Source: DAOMNN01 sp035443825
GTDB taxonomy: Bacteria; Pseudomonadota; Gammaproteobacteria; Burkholderiales; Rhodocyclaceae
Assembly: GCA_035443825.1 (NCBI GenBank)
Contig: DAOMNN010000009.1
Location: 5,167-69,166 of the forward strand
Length of the DNA: 64,000 nt
Direction: 5' to 3'
Positions 16,022 through 25,244 of the stretch are shown here, piece by piece. The position numbers and the translations under genes are program-made. The notes beneath the pieces were generated by a model that saw only the letters and a program-made list of their open reading frames with translations, was not told where the DNA came from and did not search any database. The first letter of the stretch is position 1, and each line of letters begins with the position of its first letter.

Positions 16022-17158
16022 TCAGGACTGGAAGCTGTCGGCGAAACCCAGTCCCACGAGCAGCGCCCTGTTGATCTTCTCCGGGGTCAGCTGCAGTTCC
16101 GCCGCCTGTTTCTGAAGGCCGGCGCAGTCGAAGCTTTCGCTCATTCTCGCCAGTTTGAGAAAGGGGGCGTACTCGCCCTCGCCGTGCAGCAATGCATCGC
16201 TGACCCCCTCCGGGAGATGCATCTCGTCGAGCACGCTTTGCATGGAGGTACCGAGCAAGATGGGCAGCACCGAGAATGCGCCGGTGATGAAGAGGTTGTC
16301 GTATTCCGATTTGTCGAAAAAGTCCGCTCCGACCTCCTCCATGAAGCGGCCTCGCGCAATCGAGGTCTGCATCATCGCGGGTGCGCCCGGATCACGGCTG
16401 GCCGTGACCAGGAGCAGGGACAGCCATTTGTTCAGATTGGAATATCCAAGAATGCTTACCGCGTGTCTGAACGACTGGATCTCGCACATCAGTCCGAACC
16501 CGGCCGAGTTGATGTAGCGCAGGAGCTTGTATGAGATCGCCACGTCCTGTTTGAGGAGCGCCTCGATCTCGCGGATGTCGGCGTTGTTGCGAACCAGATT
16601 GAGGAGACGCACGATCTGGGCGTGGGCCGGTGCAAGCGCCTTGGGCGGCGGATTGCCCTGCAGGAAGAACCAGCCCGATGCGCCGTCGTATCCAGCCTTT
16701 ACGGCATTCTGGAACGCCTCGATATCGGTCAGGCTCCATGCAAGGGGAATGCCTGGCGAGCCCGCCGGCGTGGGATGCTTGCGCACGTCCATGAGGACGA
16801 AACGCCAGTCGGCATCGAGCGGAAGCTCGACGCCCGGGGAAAACCAGCTGAGGCAGGTGCTGATGCCGGCATCCTTCAGTTGCGGGAGCAGCGCGCGCGT
16901 CTGCGCGTGAGCCAGCGCCTGCGCCGGGATCTCGATCATCGCGTTGGCCGGCACCTCCCAGTTCATCAGTTCAGGCGTGGGCACGAGCCGCGCCAGGGAT
17001 ACGAAGACCGTATGGTGCGTGGGCCAGATCTCGGCGAGGCCGTTCAGGGTCTCGACCACCGAGGCGATGTTCGGACCATGAGCCATGATCCGATTTGCCG
17101 TGATTGCCCGCTTCTTGTTGACGACCGGTTCCCTGGTCAGGATCGTAGTGTGGTTCAT
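16022..17158 (-). CDS. HDOD-domain signalling protein with degenerate EAL domain (YuxH/CdgJ type)
   Basis: A 378-aa protein. The first 170 residues follow the EAL fold of YuxH-like proteins, but the usual ELL/EAL active-site strand is replaced (KKRAITANRIMAHG), so phosphodiesterase activity is not expected. The second half is HDOD (KQDVAISYKLLRYINSAGFG near residue 205, SILGYSNLNKWLSLLL near 238). Such proteins influence motility and biofilm formation in other bacteria. The ATG at 17158 is 4 bases after the flavoreductase stop; in-frame codons upstream overlap that gene and are low-complexity. It is likely the second gene of that operon. Confidence 0.85.
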   Translation of the reverse strand: MNHTTILTREPVVNKKRAITANRIMAHGPNIASVVETLNGLAEIWPTHHTVFVSLARLVPTPELMNWEVPANAMIEIPAQALAHAQTRALLPQLKDAGISTCLSWFSPGVELPLDADWRFVLMDVRKHPTPAGSPGIPLAWSLTDIEAFQNAVKAGYDGASGWFFLQGNPPPKALAPAHAQIVRLLNLVRNNADIREIEALLKQDVAISYKLLRYINSAGFGLMCEIQSFRHAVSILGYSNLNKWLSLLLVTASRDPGAPAMMQTSIARGRFMEEVGADFFDKSEYDNLFITGAFSVLPILLGTSMQSVLDEMHLPEGVSDALLHGEGEYAPFLKLARMSESFDCAGLQKQAAELQLTPEKINRALLVGLGFADSFQS

Positions 17159-17162
17159 GAGT

Positions 17163-18188
17163 TCATCGCACCGCGTCGGGGGAGTAGGTGAAGGCGTCGG
17201 AGAAGAATGCGGTCTCGGCCATGCAGCACTCGAGCGCGAATTCGCGCCTCGCGGCATCGATCATCGCCGGGGCGCCGCAGGCATAGACTTCGTGACCGGA
17301 GAGATCAGGCAGGTCTTCGATCACGGCCCGATGAACGAGTCCGGCACGTCCCGTCCACGCATCTTCGGCGGAGGCGTCCGACACGACCGGGACATAACGA
17401 AAGCCGGGCAGTGCGTTTTCCCACGAACGTGCCAGTTCATCCATGTAGAGACCCTCGCGATTTCGGGCGCCCCAGTACAGTATCATCTTCCGCCCCGATC
17501 CGGTGGCGACGGCCTGCTCCACGATGCTCTTGATCGGCGCGAATCCGGTCCCGCCGGCGAGCAGCACCGCAGGTCGGTCGGTATCGTCGCGCAGGTAGAA
17601 GGAACCGAGCGGGCCTTCGAATCTGAGGATGTCGCGCACCTTCATCTTCTCGAACACATGCCCGGTGAAGCTTCCGCCCTCGATCCTGCGTACGTGCAGT
17701 TCCAACTGACCGGTGCTGTCGGGTGGGTTGGCGATGGAGAAGCTGCGCCGGCGGCCGTCCGCGAGCAGAAAATCGATGTACTGGCCTGCACGGAACGTGA
17801 AAGTCTCGCTTGCCGGAAGCCTGAGCGTCACGACCATGACGTCGGATGCGGCCAGGCGGAGCTCCTGGACCCGGCATGGCAGTTTTCTGACCGGAATGTC
17901 GCCGACGCGGCCGACGTTGTGCACCTTTATGACGAGATCGGAGAGCGGCTTGGCCTGGCACAGCAAAGCCTGACCGGCCGCGCGCTCCTCGTCGGTCAGG
18001 GCCGTCGCCGAGACCGTGCCCTGATCGATCCGGCCGCTTATCAACTGGGCCTTGCACGCGCCGCAGGCACCGTCCCGGCAGCCGTAAGGCAACAGCAGGC
18101 CGGCCGCAAGGGCGGCCTCGAGCACAGTCTGGTCGGAGTCGGCAGTGAAGGACTCGCCGCCGGGTTCGGTAGAAATCTGGAACTGCAT
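17163..18188 (-). CDS. 2Fe-2S ferredoxin / FAD-NAD(P) oxidoreductase (CDP-6-deoxyglucoseen-reductase-like)
   Basis: A 341-aa electron-transfer protein. A plant-type ferredoxin domain at 1-90 has ligands in CRDGACGAC and a fourth Cys at LLCQAK. An FNR-type FAD domain follows with RRSFSIANPP, then an NAD(P) domain with LAGGTGFAPIKSIVE and the C-terminal VYACGAPAMIDAARREF. Betaproteobacterial homologues are often called CDP-6-deoxy-delta-3,4-glucoseen reductase, but no sugar-nucleotide genes are nearby, so that name is doubtful here. A general NAD(P)H-dependent electron donor is a safer description. It is divergent from an SDR gene, with only 21 bases between starts. Confidence 0.85.
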   Translation of the reverse strand: MQFQISTEPGGESFTADSDQTVLEAALAAGLLLPYGCRDGACGACKAQLISGRIDQGTVSATALTDEERAAGQALLCQAKPLSDLVIKVHNVGRVGDIPVRKLPCRVQELRLAASDVMVVTLRLPASETFTFRAGQYIDFLLADGRRRSFSIANPPDSTGQLELHVRRIEGGSFTGHVFEKMKVRDILRFEGPLGSFYLRDDTDRPAVLLAGGTGFAPIKSIVEQAVATGSGRKMILYWGARNREGLYMDELARSWENALPGFRYVPVVSDASAEDAWTGRAGLVHRAVIEDLPDLSGHEVYACGAPAMIDAARREFALECCMAETAFFSDAFTYSPDAVR

Positions 18189-18209
18189 GGGCCGTGAGAT
18201 AATTCGCAG

Positions 18210-19097
18210 ATGAAAAGAGTTCTGATCGTTGGAAGCGGCGATGTGGCGTGCCGCGCGATACCCTGGCTTGCGAAACGGTTCGAGGTCTTCGCACTCACAC
18301 GCAGCAGTGACGCGAGCGAGTCATTGCGTTCGCTTGGTGCCCGTCCGATGATCGCCGACCTCGACGATCGGGGCAGCCTTCGTCGTCTGGCCGGCATTGC
18401 GGACATCGTGCTGCACTTCGCTCCCCCGCCCCGGAACGGCAGTTGCGACACACGGACGCAACATTTGCTGGCATGCCTCGCAAGCCGCGAAAGTCTACCA
18501 CAGCGGATCGTATACATAAGCACGACAGGGGTTTACGGGGACTGCGGCGGCGATCTCGTCACCGAGACACGCCCCTGTCGGCCGCATACGGGCAGGGCGC
18601 GGCGTCGAGTGGATGCGGAGCGCCGCCTGCGACGTTTCGGCGTTCGCAATCGGGTGCGGGTCAGCATTCTCCGAGCCCCGGGAATATACGCCGGGGACAG
18701 ACTGCCGATCGAGCGCCTGCGGCGCGCCGATCCGATTCTTCGCATCGACGAGGATGTGTACACCAATCATATTCATGCCGAGGACCTCGCCCGTCTGGCG
18801 TGCATTGCAATGTTCCGCGCACGCCCGGGAAGAATCTACAACGCGGTCGATGAAAGTGGCATGAAGATGGGCGACTATTTCGAGTTTGCCGCCGACGCGC
18901 TCGGCGTGCCGCGTCCGCCTCGCATGAGCCGGGTCGATCTGAGTCAAAGGATCTCCCCCATGGCCTTGTCGTTCATGTCCGAGTCGCGACGCATCGCGAG
19001 CCGGCGCCTGAGGAGCGAACTGCGCGTCGAGCTGCGCTATCCCACCGTGCGTGACGGATTTGCCGCAGCACTCAACCAACAAGGAGAATCTGCCTGA
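18210..19097 (+). CDS. SDR/epimerase-type NAD(P)-binding protein (YeeZ-like)
   Basis: A 295-aa Rossmann protein of the extended or atypical SDR class. It begins MKRVLIVGSGDVACRAIPWL (nucleotide-binding GxGxxA), has VLHFAPPP at the end of the fourth strand and YISTTGVYGDCGG as the STTGVYG segment seen in YeeZ-like proteins. The classical YxxxK pair is not evident. Substrate unknown. The stop TGA shares its last base with the ATG of hemJ, so the two are coupled. Confidence 0.82.
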   Translation: MKRVLIVGSGDVACRAIPWLAKRFEVFALTRSSDASESLRSLGARPMIADLDDRGSLRRLAGIADIVLHFAPPPRNGSCDTRTQHLLACLASRESLPQRIVYISTTGVYGDCGGDLVTETRPCRPHTGRARRRVDAERRLRRFGVRNRVRVSILRAPGIYAGDRLPIERLRRADPILRIDEDVYTNHIHAEDLARLACIAMFRARPGRIYNAVDESGMKMGDYFEFAADALGVPRPPRMSRVDLSQRISPMALSFMSESRRIASRRLRSELRVELRYPTVRDGFAAALNQQGESA

Positions 19098-19507
19098 TGC
19101 TGACGATCAAGGCCCTGCACATCGTATTCGTCGTGAGCTGGTTTGCCGGCCTGTTCTACCTGCCGCGTATCTTCGTGAACCAGGCAATGGTCAATGACGC
19201 AGCGACGCGCGAGCGGCTCGCGCTGATGGCGTTCAAGCTGTATCGGTTCATGACCCCGATCGGACTCATTGCGGTGAGCCTGGGATTGTGGCTCGGTTTC
19301 GGTTTCGGCTTCGGCGGGGGTTGGCTGCACGTGAAGACCACCCTCGTGATCTTCCTGATCGCATATCACCTGTACTGCGGCAAGCTCATGCGCGACCTCG
19401 CGGCCGGCCGCAGCAAGCGAAGTCACGTATGGTTCAGGGTATTCAACGAGGTTCCGGTGCTGATGCTGGTGGCAGTCGTCTTCCTCACCATCTTCAAGCC
19501 CTTCTGA
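19097..19507 (+). CDS. hemJ: Protoporphyrinogen IX oxidase, HemJ type
   Basis: A 136-aa four-helix membrane protein beginning MLTIKALHIVFVVSWFAGLF, with a conserved His in the first helix, then YLPRIFVNQA and a conserved Arg/Lys pattern (YRFMTPIGLIA, WLHVKTTLV). This is the HemJ/UPF0093 family, which oxidises protoporphyrinogen IX to protoporphyrin IX in bacteria without HemG or HemY. It is sometimes annotated CopD-like. The family assignment is firm and enzymatic action is inferred from it. It sits between the SDR gene and rlmL, with a 1-base overlap upstream. Confidence 0.88.
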   Translation: MLTIKALHIVFVVSWFAGLFYLPRIFVNQAMVNDAATRERLALMAFKLYRFMTPIGLIAVSLGLWLGFGFGFGGGWLHVKTTLVIFLIAYHLYCGKLMRDLAAGRSKRSHVWFRVFNEVPVLMLVAVVFLTIFKPF

Positions 19508-19522
19508 GCGCGGCCTGCGAAC

Positions 19523-20674
19523 ATGACTGAATCATTCTTCTCGCCGTGCCCGCGTGGGCTCGAAGCGGCGCTGGTCGACGAGCTCGCGGCGCTGGGGGCG
19601 ATTGATATTGCTCCGACCCACGGGGGCGTGGGATTTTGCGGCGACTGGCCGAGCGCATATCGTGTGAATCTCGAAAGCCGCATAGCCACGCGCGTGCTGT
19701 GGCGCATATGCCAGGGCCGCTATCGGGGCGAGGAGGACGTCTACCGCCTGGCCTATGGAGCAACCTGGGCGAAGTGGTTCACGCCCGATGACACGATCCG
19801 GGTCTACGTCACGGCGCGTCATTCACCGCTCAAGAGTCTCGAGTTCGTGACTCTCAGGATCAAGGACGCCGTGTGCGATCATTTCCGGACGGTGTCGGGG
19901 CGCCGTCCGAGCGTCGATACCGCCGACCCGAATATCCGGATATACGCCTATCTCACGCGCGATACGGTGGCCTTGTATCTCGACACCTCGGGCGAGCCCC
20001 TGTACAAGCGTGGATTCAAGCATGCCGCCGTCGAGGCGCCGCTGAAGGAAAATCTTGCGGCGGGGATACTGCGTCTGACCGGCTGGCGTCCCGAAGAACC
20101 CCTGGTCGACCCCATGTGCGGGAGTGGGACCTTTCTCATCGAGGCGGCACAGATTGCGCTCGATGTCGCACCTGGACTGGGCAGGCACTTCGGCTTCGAG
20201 CGATTCCGTCATTTCGATCGCGCGGGATGGGCCGGTCTTCGCGAAGGGGCCGAAGCGCGGCGTCGGGCGCCACGCAGGCTCGCCATCTCGGGGTCGGACA
20301 TCGTTGGCGATCAGGTACGCCGTGCGCGTGTCAACATCGAGGCGGCCGGATTGGGCGGTTGTATCGAACTTGGTCGTGCCGATTTCGTCGCGCTGGAGCC
20401 GCCTGCGACTGAAGGGGTGCTCGTTACGAACCCGCCTTATGGCGTGAGAATCGGGGAGGCCGACGAGCTGGCGCAGGCCTATCCGAGCTGGGGTGATGCG
20501 CTCAAGCAGCGTTGGTCCGGATGGCGCTGCTTCTTCCTTACGGCGGACCCGGCCTTGCCAAAGGCGATCGGACTCAAGGCCAGCCGGCGCACGCCGCTGT
20601 TCAATGGCGCACTCGAATGCCGCCTGTTCGAGTACAGGATGTTTGCGGGGAGCGTACGCGAACGCAAGCTGTGA
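19523..20674 (+). CDS. rlmL: 23S rRNA guanine-N2 methyltransferase (RlmL N-domain type)
   Basis: A 383-aa THUMP-methyltransferase. Residues about 45-155 form the THUMP RNA-binding domain. The catalytic domain has VDPMCGSGTFLIEAAQIAL near residue 195 (SAM site) and TNPPYGVRIGEADEL near 302 (N-P-P-Y catalytic motif). It corresponds to the first half of E. coli RlmL, which makes m2G2445; the second module (RlmK) is absent, as in many betaproteobacteria. It follows hemJ by 15 bases. Confidence 0.9.
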   Translation: MTESFFSPCPRGLEAALVDELAALGAIDIAPTHGGVGFCGDWPSAYRVNLESRIATRVLWRICQGRYRGEEDVYRLAYGATWAKWFTPDDTIRVYVTARHSPLKSLEFVTLRIKDAVCDHFRTVSGRRPSVDTADPNIRIYAYLTRDTVALYLDTSGEPLYKRGFKHAAVEAPLKENLAAGILRLTGWRPEEPLVDPMCGSGTFLIEAAQIALDVAPGLGRHFGFERFRHFDRAGWAGLREGAEARRRAPRRLAISGSDIVGDQVRRARVNIEAAGLGGCIELGRADFVALEPPATEGVLVTNPPYGVRIGEADELAQAYPSWGDALKQRWSGWRCFFLTADPALPKAIGLKASRRTPLFNGALECRLFEYRMFAGSVRERKL

Positions 20675-20730
20675 GCCGGCGGGGTTGCATGCTTGCCTGA
20701 CCGGTTCGCATCATGACCGACCGGGGAGTG

Positions 20731-21864
20731 TCAGACGATATCGAGATTCTGCGTGCCGGCGGCGAAATCCTTTTCGCCGTGCTTGCTGTGCAGCTTGATC
20801 TGCAGGCGCAGGTCATTGATCGAGTCGGCGTTGCGCAGCGCGTCTTCGTAGCTGATGAGTTCGTCCTCGTAGAGCTGGAACAGGCTCTGGTCGAAGGTCT
20901 GCATGCCCAGTTCGCGTGAACGCTTCATCACCTCCTTGATGCCCGGGACTTCGCCCTTGAAGATCAGATCAGAAATCAGCGGGGAGTTGAGCAGGATTTC
21001 GACCGCGGGTACCCGCCCCTTGCGATCCTTCAGCGGCATGAGGCGTTGCGAGATCATCGCGCGGATGTTGAGCGAGAGGTCCATCAGCAACTGCTGGCGT
21101 CGTTCTTCCGGGAAGAAGTTGATGATGCGGTCGAGCGCCTGGTTGGTGCTGTTGGCGTGGAGCGTGGCGAGGCACAGGTGACCCGTCTCGGCGAATGCGA
21201 TCGCGTAGTCCATCGTTTCGCGGTCACGGATTTCACCCATCAGGATCACGTCCGGGGCCTGCCGCAGGGTGTTCTTCAGCGCAATCTCCCAGCTGTCGGT
21301 GTCGATCCCGAGTTCGCGCTGGGTCACGATGCAGTTCTTGTGCTGATGAACGTATTCGATCGGGTCTTCGACGGTGATGATATGCCCGTAGGAGTGCTCG
21401 TTGCGAAAGTCCACCATCGCCGCGAGCGAAGTCGTCTTGCCGGTGCCGGTGCCGCCGACGAAGATCACCAGCCCACGCTTGGTCATCGCCACGTCCCTGA
21501 GCACAGCGGGGAGTCCGAGTTCGTCGAAGGTCGGGATCCTTTGCGCGATCGTGCGTAATACCAGGCCGACACGGCCTTGCTGGATGTAGGCGTTGGCACG
21601 GAATCGGCCGATGCCTGCGGGCGAGATCGCGAAGTTGCATTCCTTGGTCGATTCGAACTCCGCCGCCTGGCGATCGTTCATCACCGCACGCGCGAGATCG
21701 GCGGTGTGCTGCGGTGTCAGCACCTGGTTCGACTGAGGGATGATGCGGCCGTCGATCTTGATCGCGGGCGGAAAACCTGAACTGATGAAGAGGTCCGAGC
21801 CGTTCTTCTGCACCATCAGCTTGAGCAGATCCTGCATGAACTTGAGTGCCTGATCGCGTTCCAT
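20731..21864 (-). CDS. pilU: Type IV pilus retraction ATPase PilU
   Basis: A 377-aa hexameric secretion-type ATPase, accessory motor for pilus retraction. Walker A is VFVGGTGTGKTTSLAAMVDF near residue 134, the Asp box IITVEDPIEYVHQHKNC, Walker B APDVILMGEIRDRETMDYAI and the His box GHLCLATLHANSTNQALDRI. It lacks the PilT-type AIRNLIRE motif and has the PilU-typical C-terminal tail. It follows pilT in the same direction with 125 bases between them. Expected to act at the inner-membrane base of the pilus with PilT. Confidence 0.95.
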   Translation of the reverse strand: MERDQALKFMQDLLKLMVQKNGSDLFISSGFPPAIKIDGRIIPQSNQVLTPQHTADLARAVMNDRQAAEFESTKECNFAISPAGIGRFRANAYIQQGRVGLVLRTIAQRIPTFDELGLPAVLRDVAMTKRGLVIFVGGTGTGKTTSLAAMVDFRNEHSYGHIITVEDPIEYVHQHKNCIVTQRELGIDTDSWEIALKNTLRQAPDVILMGEIRDRETMDYAIAFAETGHLCLATLHANSTNQALDRIINFFPEERRQQLLMDLSLNIRAMISQRLMPLKDRKGRVPAVEILLNSPLISDLIFKGEVPGIKEVMKRSRELGMQTFDQSLFQLYEDELISYEDALRNADSINDLRLQIKLHSKHGEKDFAAGTQNLDIV

Positions 21865-21989
21865 CCTTGCCTCTCCGAACCGGGCGTCAAGCCCGGGGTA
21901 TTCGTTGGTGTGCTGGTGGCGTCACGACTTCGCCGGATTTTGCCTGCGTGACCGAATCGTGACTGCGCGGCAATTGCGCCGGACCGAAA

Positions 21990-23033
21990 TCATCCGGCGA
22001 AATTGTCCTTGTTCTGGGCTCGCATGCGGGCTTCGCTGACTGAAACCACATTGCGCCGGACCAGGTCGGCGAGGCACTGGTCGAGCGTTTGCATGCCCAT
22101 GCTCTGTCCGGTCTGGATCGCCGAATACATCTGCGCAACCTTGTTCTCGCGAATCAGGTTGCGGATTGCCGGGGTGCCGATCATGATCTCGTGCGCAGCG
22201 ACACGGCCCGAGCCGTCCTTGGTCTTGAGCAGGGTCTGGGCGATTACGGCACGCAGCGACTCGGACAGCATCGCCCGCACCATGTCCTTCTCTTCGGCCG
22301 GAAACACGTCGATGATCCGGTCGATCGTCTTTGCCGCCGAGGACGTATGCAGGGTACCGAACACGAGGTGCCCGGTCTCGGCGCCGGTCAACGCAAGCCG
22401 AATCGTTTCGAGATCGCGCATTTCGCCGACCAGGATCACGTCGGGATCCTCGCGCAATGCGGAGCGCAAGGCATTGTTGAACGACAGCGTGTCGCGATGC
22501 ACTTCGCGCTGGTTGATCAGGCAGCGTTTCGAGGTGTGTACGAATTCGATCGGATCCTCGATCGTCAGGAGATGCGCATACTGGTTTTCGTTGATGTAGT
22601 CGACCATCGCGGCGAGGGTGGTCGATTTGCCCGAACCGGTCGGCCCGGTGACGAGCACTATGCCGCGCGGCTGATCCGAGATCTCCTTGAAGATCTTCGG
22701 TGCGTTCAGTTCCTCGAGCGTCAGGACCTTGGATGGAATCGTCCGGAAAACCGCCGATGCCCCCCGATTCTGGTTGAATGCGTTAACCCGGAAGCGGGCC
22801 AGGTTCGGGATCTCGAAGGAGAAGTCGCACTCCAGCACTTCCTCGTACTGCTTGCGCTGGGAGTCGTTCATGATGTCGTACACCATTCCGTGTACGTCCT
22901 TGTGCTCCATCGGCGGCAGATTGATCCGGCGCACGTCCCCGTTGACACGAATCATCGGCGGAAGGCCCGAGGACAGGTGCAGGTCGGAGGCCTTGTTCTT
23001 GACCGAGAAGGCGAGCAGTTCAGTGATATCCAT
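21990..23033 (-). CDS. pilT: Type IV pilus retraction ATPase PilT
   Basis: A 347-aa retraction motor with Walker A VLVTGPTGSGKSTTLAAMVD near residue 123, Asp box LLTIEDPIEFVHTSKRC, Walker B DPDVILVGEMRDLETIRLAL, His box GHLVFGTLHTSSAAKTIDRI and the PilT-specific AIRNLIRENKVAQMYSAIQT near residue 285. These define true PilT rather than PilU. It is divergent from yggS with about 100 bases between starts, the usual arrangement in beta- and gammaproteobacteria. Confidence 0.97.
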   Translation of the reverse strand: MDITELLAFSVKNKASDLHLSSGLPPMIRVNGDVRRINLPPMEHKDVHGMVYDIMNDSQRKQYEEVLECDFSFEIPNLARFRVNAFNQNRGASAVFRTIPSKVLTLEELNAPKIFKEISDQPRGIVLVTGPTGSGKSTTLAAMVDYINENQYAHLLTIEDPIEFVHTSKRCLINQREVHRDTLSFNNALRSALREDPDVILVGEMRDLETIRLALTGAETGHLVFGTLHTSSAAKTIDRIIDVFPAEEKDMVRAMLSESLRAVIAQTLLKTKDGSGRVAAHEIMIGTPAIRNLIRENKVAQMYSAIQTGQSMGMQTLDQCLADLVRRNVVSVSEARMRAQNKDNFAG

Positions 23034-23135
23034 GAGATCCTGGTGGCGGCTTCGGAGAGGATTGGCGGCGGGAATTCGCGGGGTTCGGCGATGCTATACT
23101 GATTTCGCCTTGTCTCCGCTCCCGGCTTTCGTTAT

Positions 23136-23831
23136 ATGACATCAATCTCCGCGAACTTGCAAGCCGTACGCGAGCGTGTGGATGCGGCTGCGCGTGCGGT
23201 AGGTCGCACCCCGGATGAAGTTGTGGTGCTTGCGGTGAGCAAGACCCGGCCCGTCGCATCGATTCTCGAAGCGGCCAGGGCAGGTCAACACGCCTTTGGC
23301 GAGAACTACGTTCAGGAAGGCGTGGCCAAGATCGAGGCGTTGCGTGATCGTCGTCTCGAATGGCATTTCGTAGGGCCGCTGCAGAGCAACAAGTCGCGGG
23401 CGGTGGCGATGCATTTCGACTGGGTACATTCGGTCGATCGAAGCAGGCTTGCGGAGCGGCTTTCCGCGCAGCGTGACGCGACGTTTCCGGCGCTGAACGT
23501 GTGCATCCAGGTCAATGTGAGCGGCGAGGCGAGCAAGAGCGGCGTTGCGCCCGACGATGTCCTGTCGCTGGCCGAGAAAGTAGCCGCCCTGCCGCGACTG
23601 AGGCTCCGGGGCCTGATGTGCATTCCCGAGCCCGACGGCGATCCTGAAGTGCTGCATGGGCGGTTCCGGACTCTGCGCCGCCTGCTATCGGATCTGAACG
23701 CGCGCGGGTTTTCGCTGGATACGCTTTCCATGGGCATGTCCGATGATCTGGAGGTGGCGATCGCGGAGGGCAGTACCCTCGTCAGGGTCGGTACGGCAAT
23801 CTTCGGCGTACGAACAAAATCGAGGGATTGA
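23136..23831 (+). CDS. yggS: PLP homeostasis protein (YggS/PLPBP)
   Basis: A 231-aa alanine-racemase-like barrel that binds pyridoxal 5'-phosphate without known enzymatic activity and buffers PLP and amino-acid pools. The PLP lysine is K36 in LAVSKTRP; HAFGENYVQEGVAKIEAL and WHFVGPLQSNKSRAV are family motifs, and SMGMSDDLEVAIAEGSTLVR closes the phosphate site. A TATACT hexamer at 23095-23100 is a reasonable -10 element, although its -35 is weak. First gene of yggS-proC-yggT-yggU. Confidence 0.95.
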   Translation: MTSISANLQAVRERVDAAARAVGRTPDEVVVLAVSKTRPVASILEAARAGQHAFGENYVQEGVAKIEALRDRRLEWHFVGPLQSNKSRAVAMHFDWVHSVDRSRLAERLSAQRDATFPALNVCIQVNVSGEASKSGVAPDDVLSLAEKVAALPRLRLRGLMCIPEPDGDPEVLHGRFRTLRRLLSDLNARGFSLDTLSMGMSDDLEVAIAEGSTLVRVGTAIFGVRTKSRD

Positions 23832-23835
23832 TGAA

Positions 23836-24660
23836 ATGACGCAGGGATCGAGAATTTCCTTTGTCGGTGGCGGAAACATGGCGACGGCGCTGATCGGGGG
23901 TCTCGTCGACCGTGGTTTTGCGGCGGGCGGGATGCAGGTTGTGGACCCGTCGGGTGAGAGCCGCGACCGACTTGCGCGGGCGTTCGGGGTTCGGACCCTC
24001 GAGGGGGTCGATGCCGGGTTTCTCGATTGCGACCTGATCGTGCTCGCGGTCAAACCGCAGCAGATGAGGGCCGCCGTCGCACCGCTGGCCGGCCGTCTCG
24101 AACGGCAACTGGTGGTGAGCATTGCTGCCGGCTTGCGCACGGCGGAACTGTCGCGCTGGCTCGAAAACTACCGGCTTCTCGTGAGGGCGATGCCGAATAC
24201 CCCGGCCCTGATCGGCGCCGGGATCACCGGGCTGTGGGCCGATCCGTCCGTCGACGCCGCGGGGCGGGAAGCTGCCGCACGCGTCATGTCGGCCGTCGGC
24301 AGCGTGGTGTGGATCGACGACGAGGCGAAGATGGATGTAGTCACGGCGGTCTCCGGAAGCGGTCCTGCCTACGTCTTTCACTTCATCGAAGCACTGGAAC
24401 AGGCTGGTCGCTCACTCGGGTTCGACGATGTGGTTGCGCGCAAGCTCGCGATCGAGACGACCCTCGGGGCCGCGCGTCTGGCAGCGGGTTCGGATGAGTC
24501 TCCCGGTGTGCTGCGCGAGCGCGTGACCTCGAAGGGTGGAACGACCGCGGCCGCACTTGCAAGCATGGCCGAGTCCGGATTCTTCGATGCGATCGTCCGC
24601 GCGGTGCATGCCGCCGAAGCGCGCGGGCGCGAACTCGGTGACGAACTCGGCAAGGACTGA
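23836..24660 (+). CDS. proC: Pyrroline-5-carboxylate reductase
   Basis: A 274-aa enzyme making proline from pyrroline-5-carboxylate with NAD(P)H. The Rossmann motif FVGGGNMATALIGGLVDRGF is near residue 8, VKPQQM follows the third strand, and the C-terminal family signature runs through GVLRERVTSKGGTTAAALAS near residue 228. The ATG at 23836 lies 4 bases after the yggS stop; an upstream in-frame start would overlap yggS and add non-homologous sequence. Confidence 0.96.
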   Translation: MTQGSRISFVGGGNMATALIGGLVDRGFAAGGMQVVDPSGESRDRLARAFGVRTLEGVDAGFLDCDLIVLAVKPQQMRAAVAPLAGRLERQLVVSIAAGLRTAELSRWLENYRLLVRAMPNTPALIGAGITGLWADPSVDAAGREAAARVMSAVGSVVWIDDEAKMDVVTAVSGSGPAYVFHFIEALEQAGRSLGFDDVVARKLAIETTLGAARLAAGSDESPGVLRERVTSKGGTTAAALASMAESGFFDAIVRAVHAAEARGRELGDELGKD

Positions 24661-24662
24661 TC

Positions 24663-25244
24663 ATGCTCGGCAGCATCATTCTCCTGATTCTCAACGTCGC
24701 CTTCGGCTTCATCACGCTGTTGCTGCTTGCGCGCTTTTTCATGCAGTGGCAGCGCGTGTCCTTTCGAAACCAGATCGGACAGTTCGTCGTGGTGACCACC
24801 GACTGGATCGTGCGTCCGCTGCGGCGCGCGATTCCCGGAGTGTTCGGACTCGATCTTGCAAGTCTGCTGCCCGCGTGGGCCTTCCAGACGGCGCATGTGT
24901 TCATTGAACTGAGTCTGCGCGGCGCGACGCTCGACGGGGGCCCCGGAGGCGTGTTGCTCGGACTATGGGGGATCGGTCTGGTCGAACTGGCGCGAATGGC
25001 GATCTATCTGATTTTCGCCGTGGTGCTGGTATCGGCAGTGCTGTCGTGGGTGAGTCCGCACGCGCCTGCTGCGCCCTTGTTTCACGCGCTGGCCGAGCCG
25101 TTTCTGCGACCGTTCCGGCGGGTGGTGCCGATGATCGCGAACATCGATCTGTCGCCGCTGGTGCTGCTGCTCCTGCTGCAGGTCATTCTTGTGATTCTGG
25201 CGGGATTGCGCGGCAACTTCGCGCCACTGCTGTTCGCCGGATGA
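24663..25244 (+). CDS. yggT: YggT-family inner-membrane protein
   Basis: A 193-aa protein with two copies of the YGGT domain, each a pair of membrane helices joined by a proline-rich loop (TDWIVRPLRRAIPGVFGLDL and EPFLRPFRRVVPMIANIDLS). Family members are linked by context to osmotic or potassium stress and envelope assembly; the biochemical role is unsettled. It starts two bases after proC and overlaps yggU by 4 bases (ATGA). Confidence 0.93.
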   Translation: MLGSIILLILNVAFGFITLLLLARFFMQWQRVSFRNQIGQFVVVTTDWIVRPLRRAIPGVFGLDLASLLPAWAFQTAHVFIELSLRGATLDGGPGGVLLGLWGIGLVELARMAIYLIFAVVLVSAVLSWVSPHAPAAPLFHALAEPFLRPFRRVVPMIANIDLSPLVLLLLLQVILVILAGLRGNFAPLLFAG

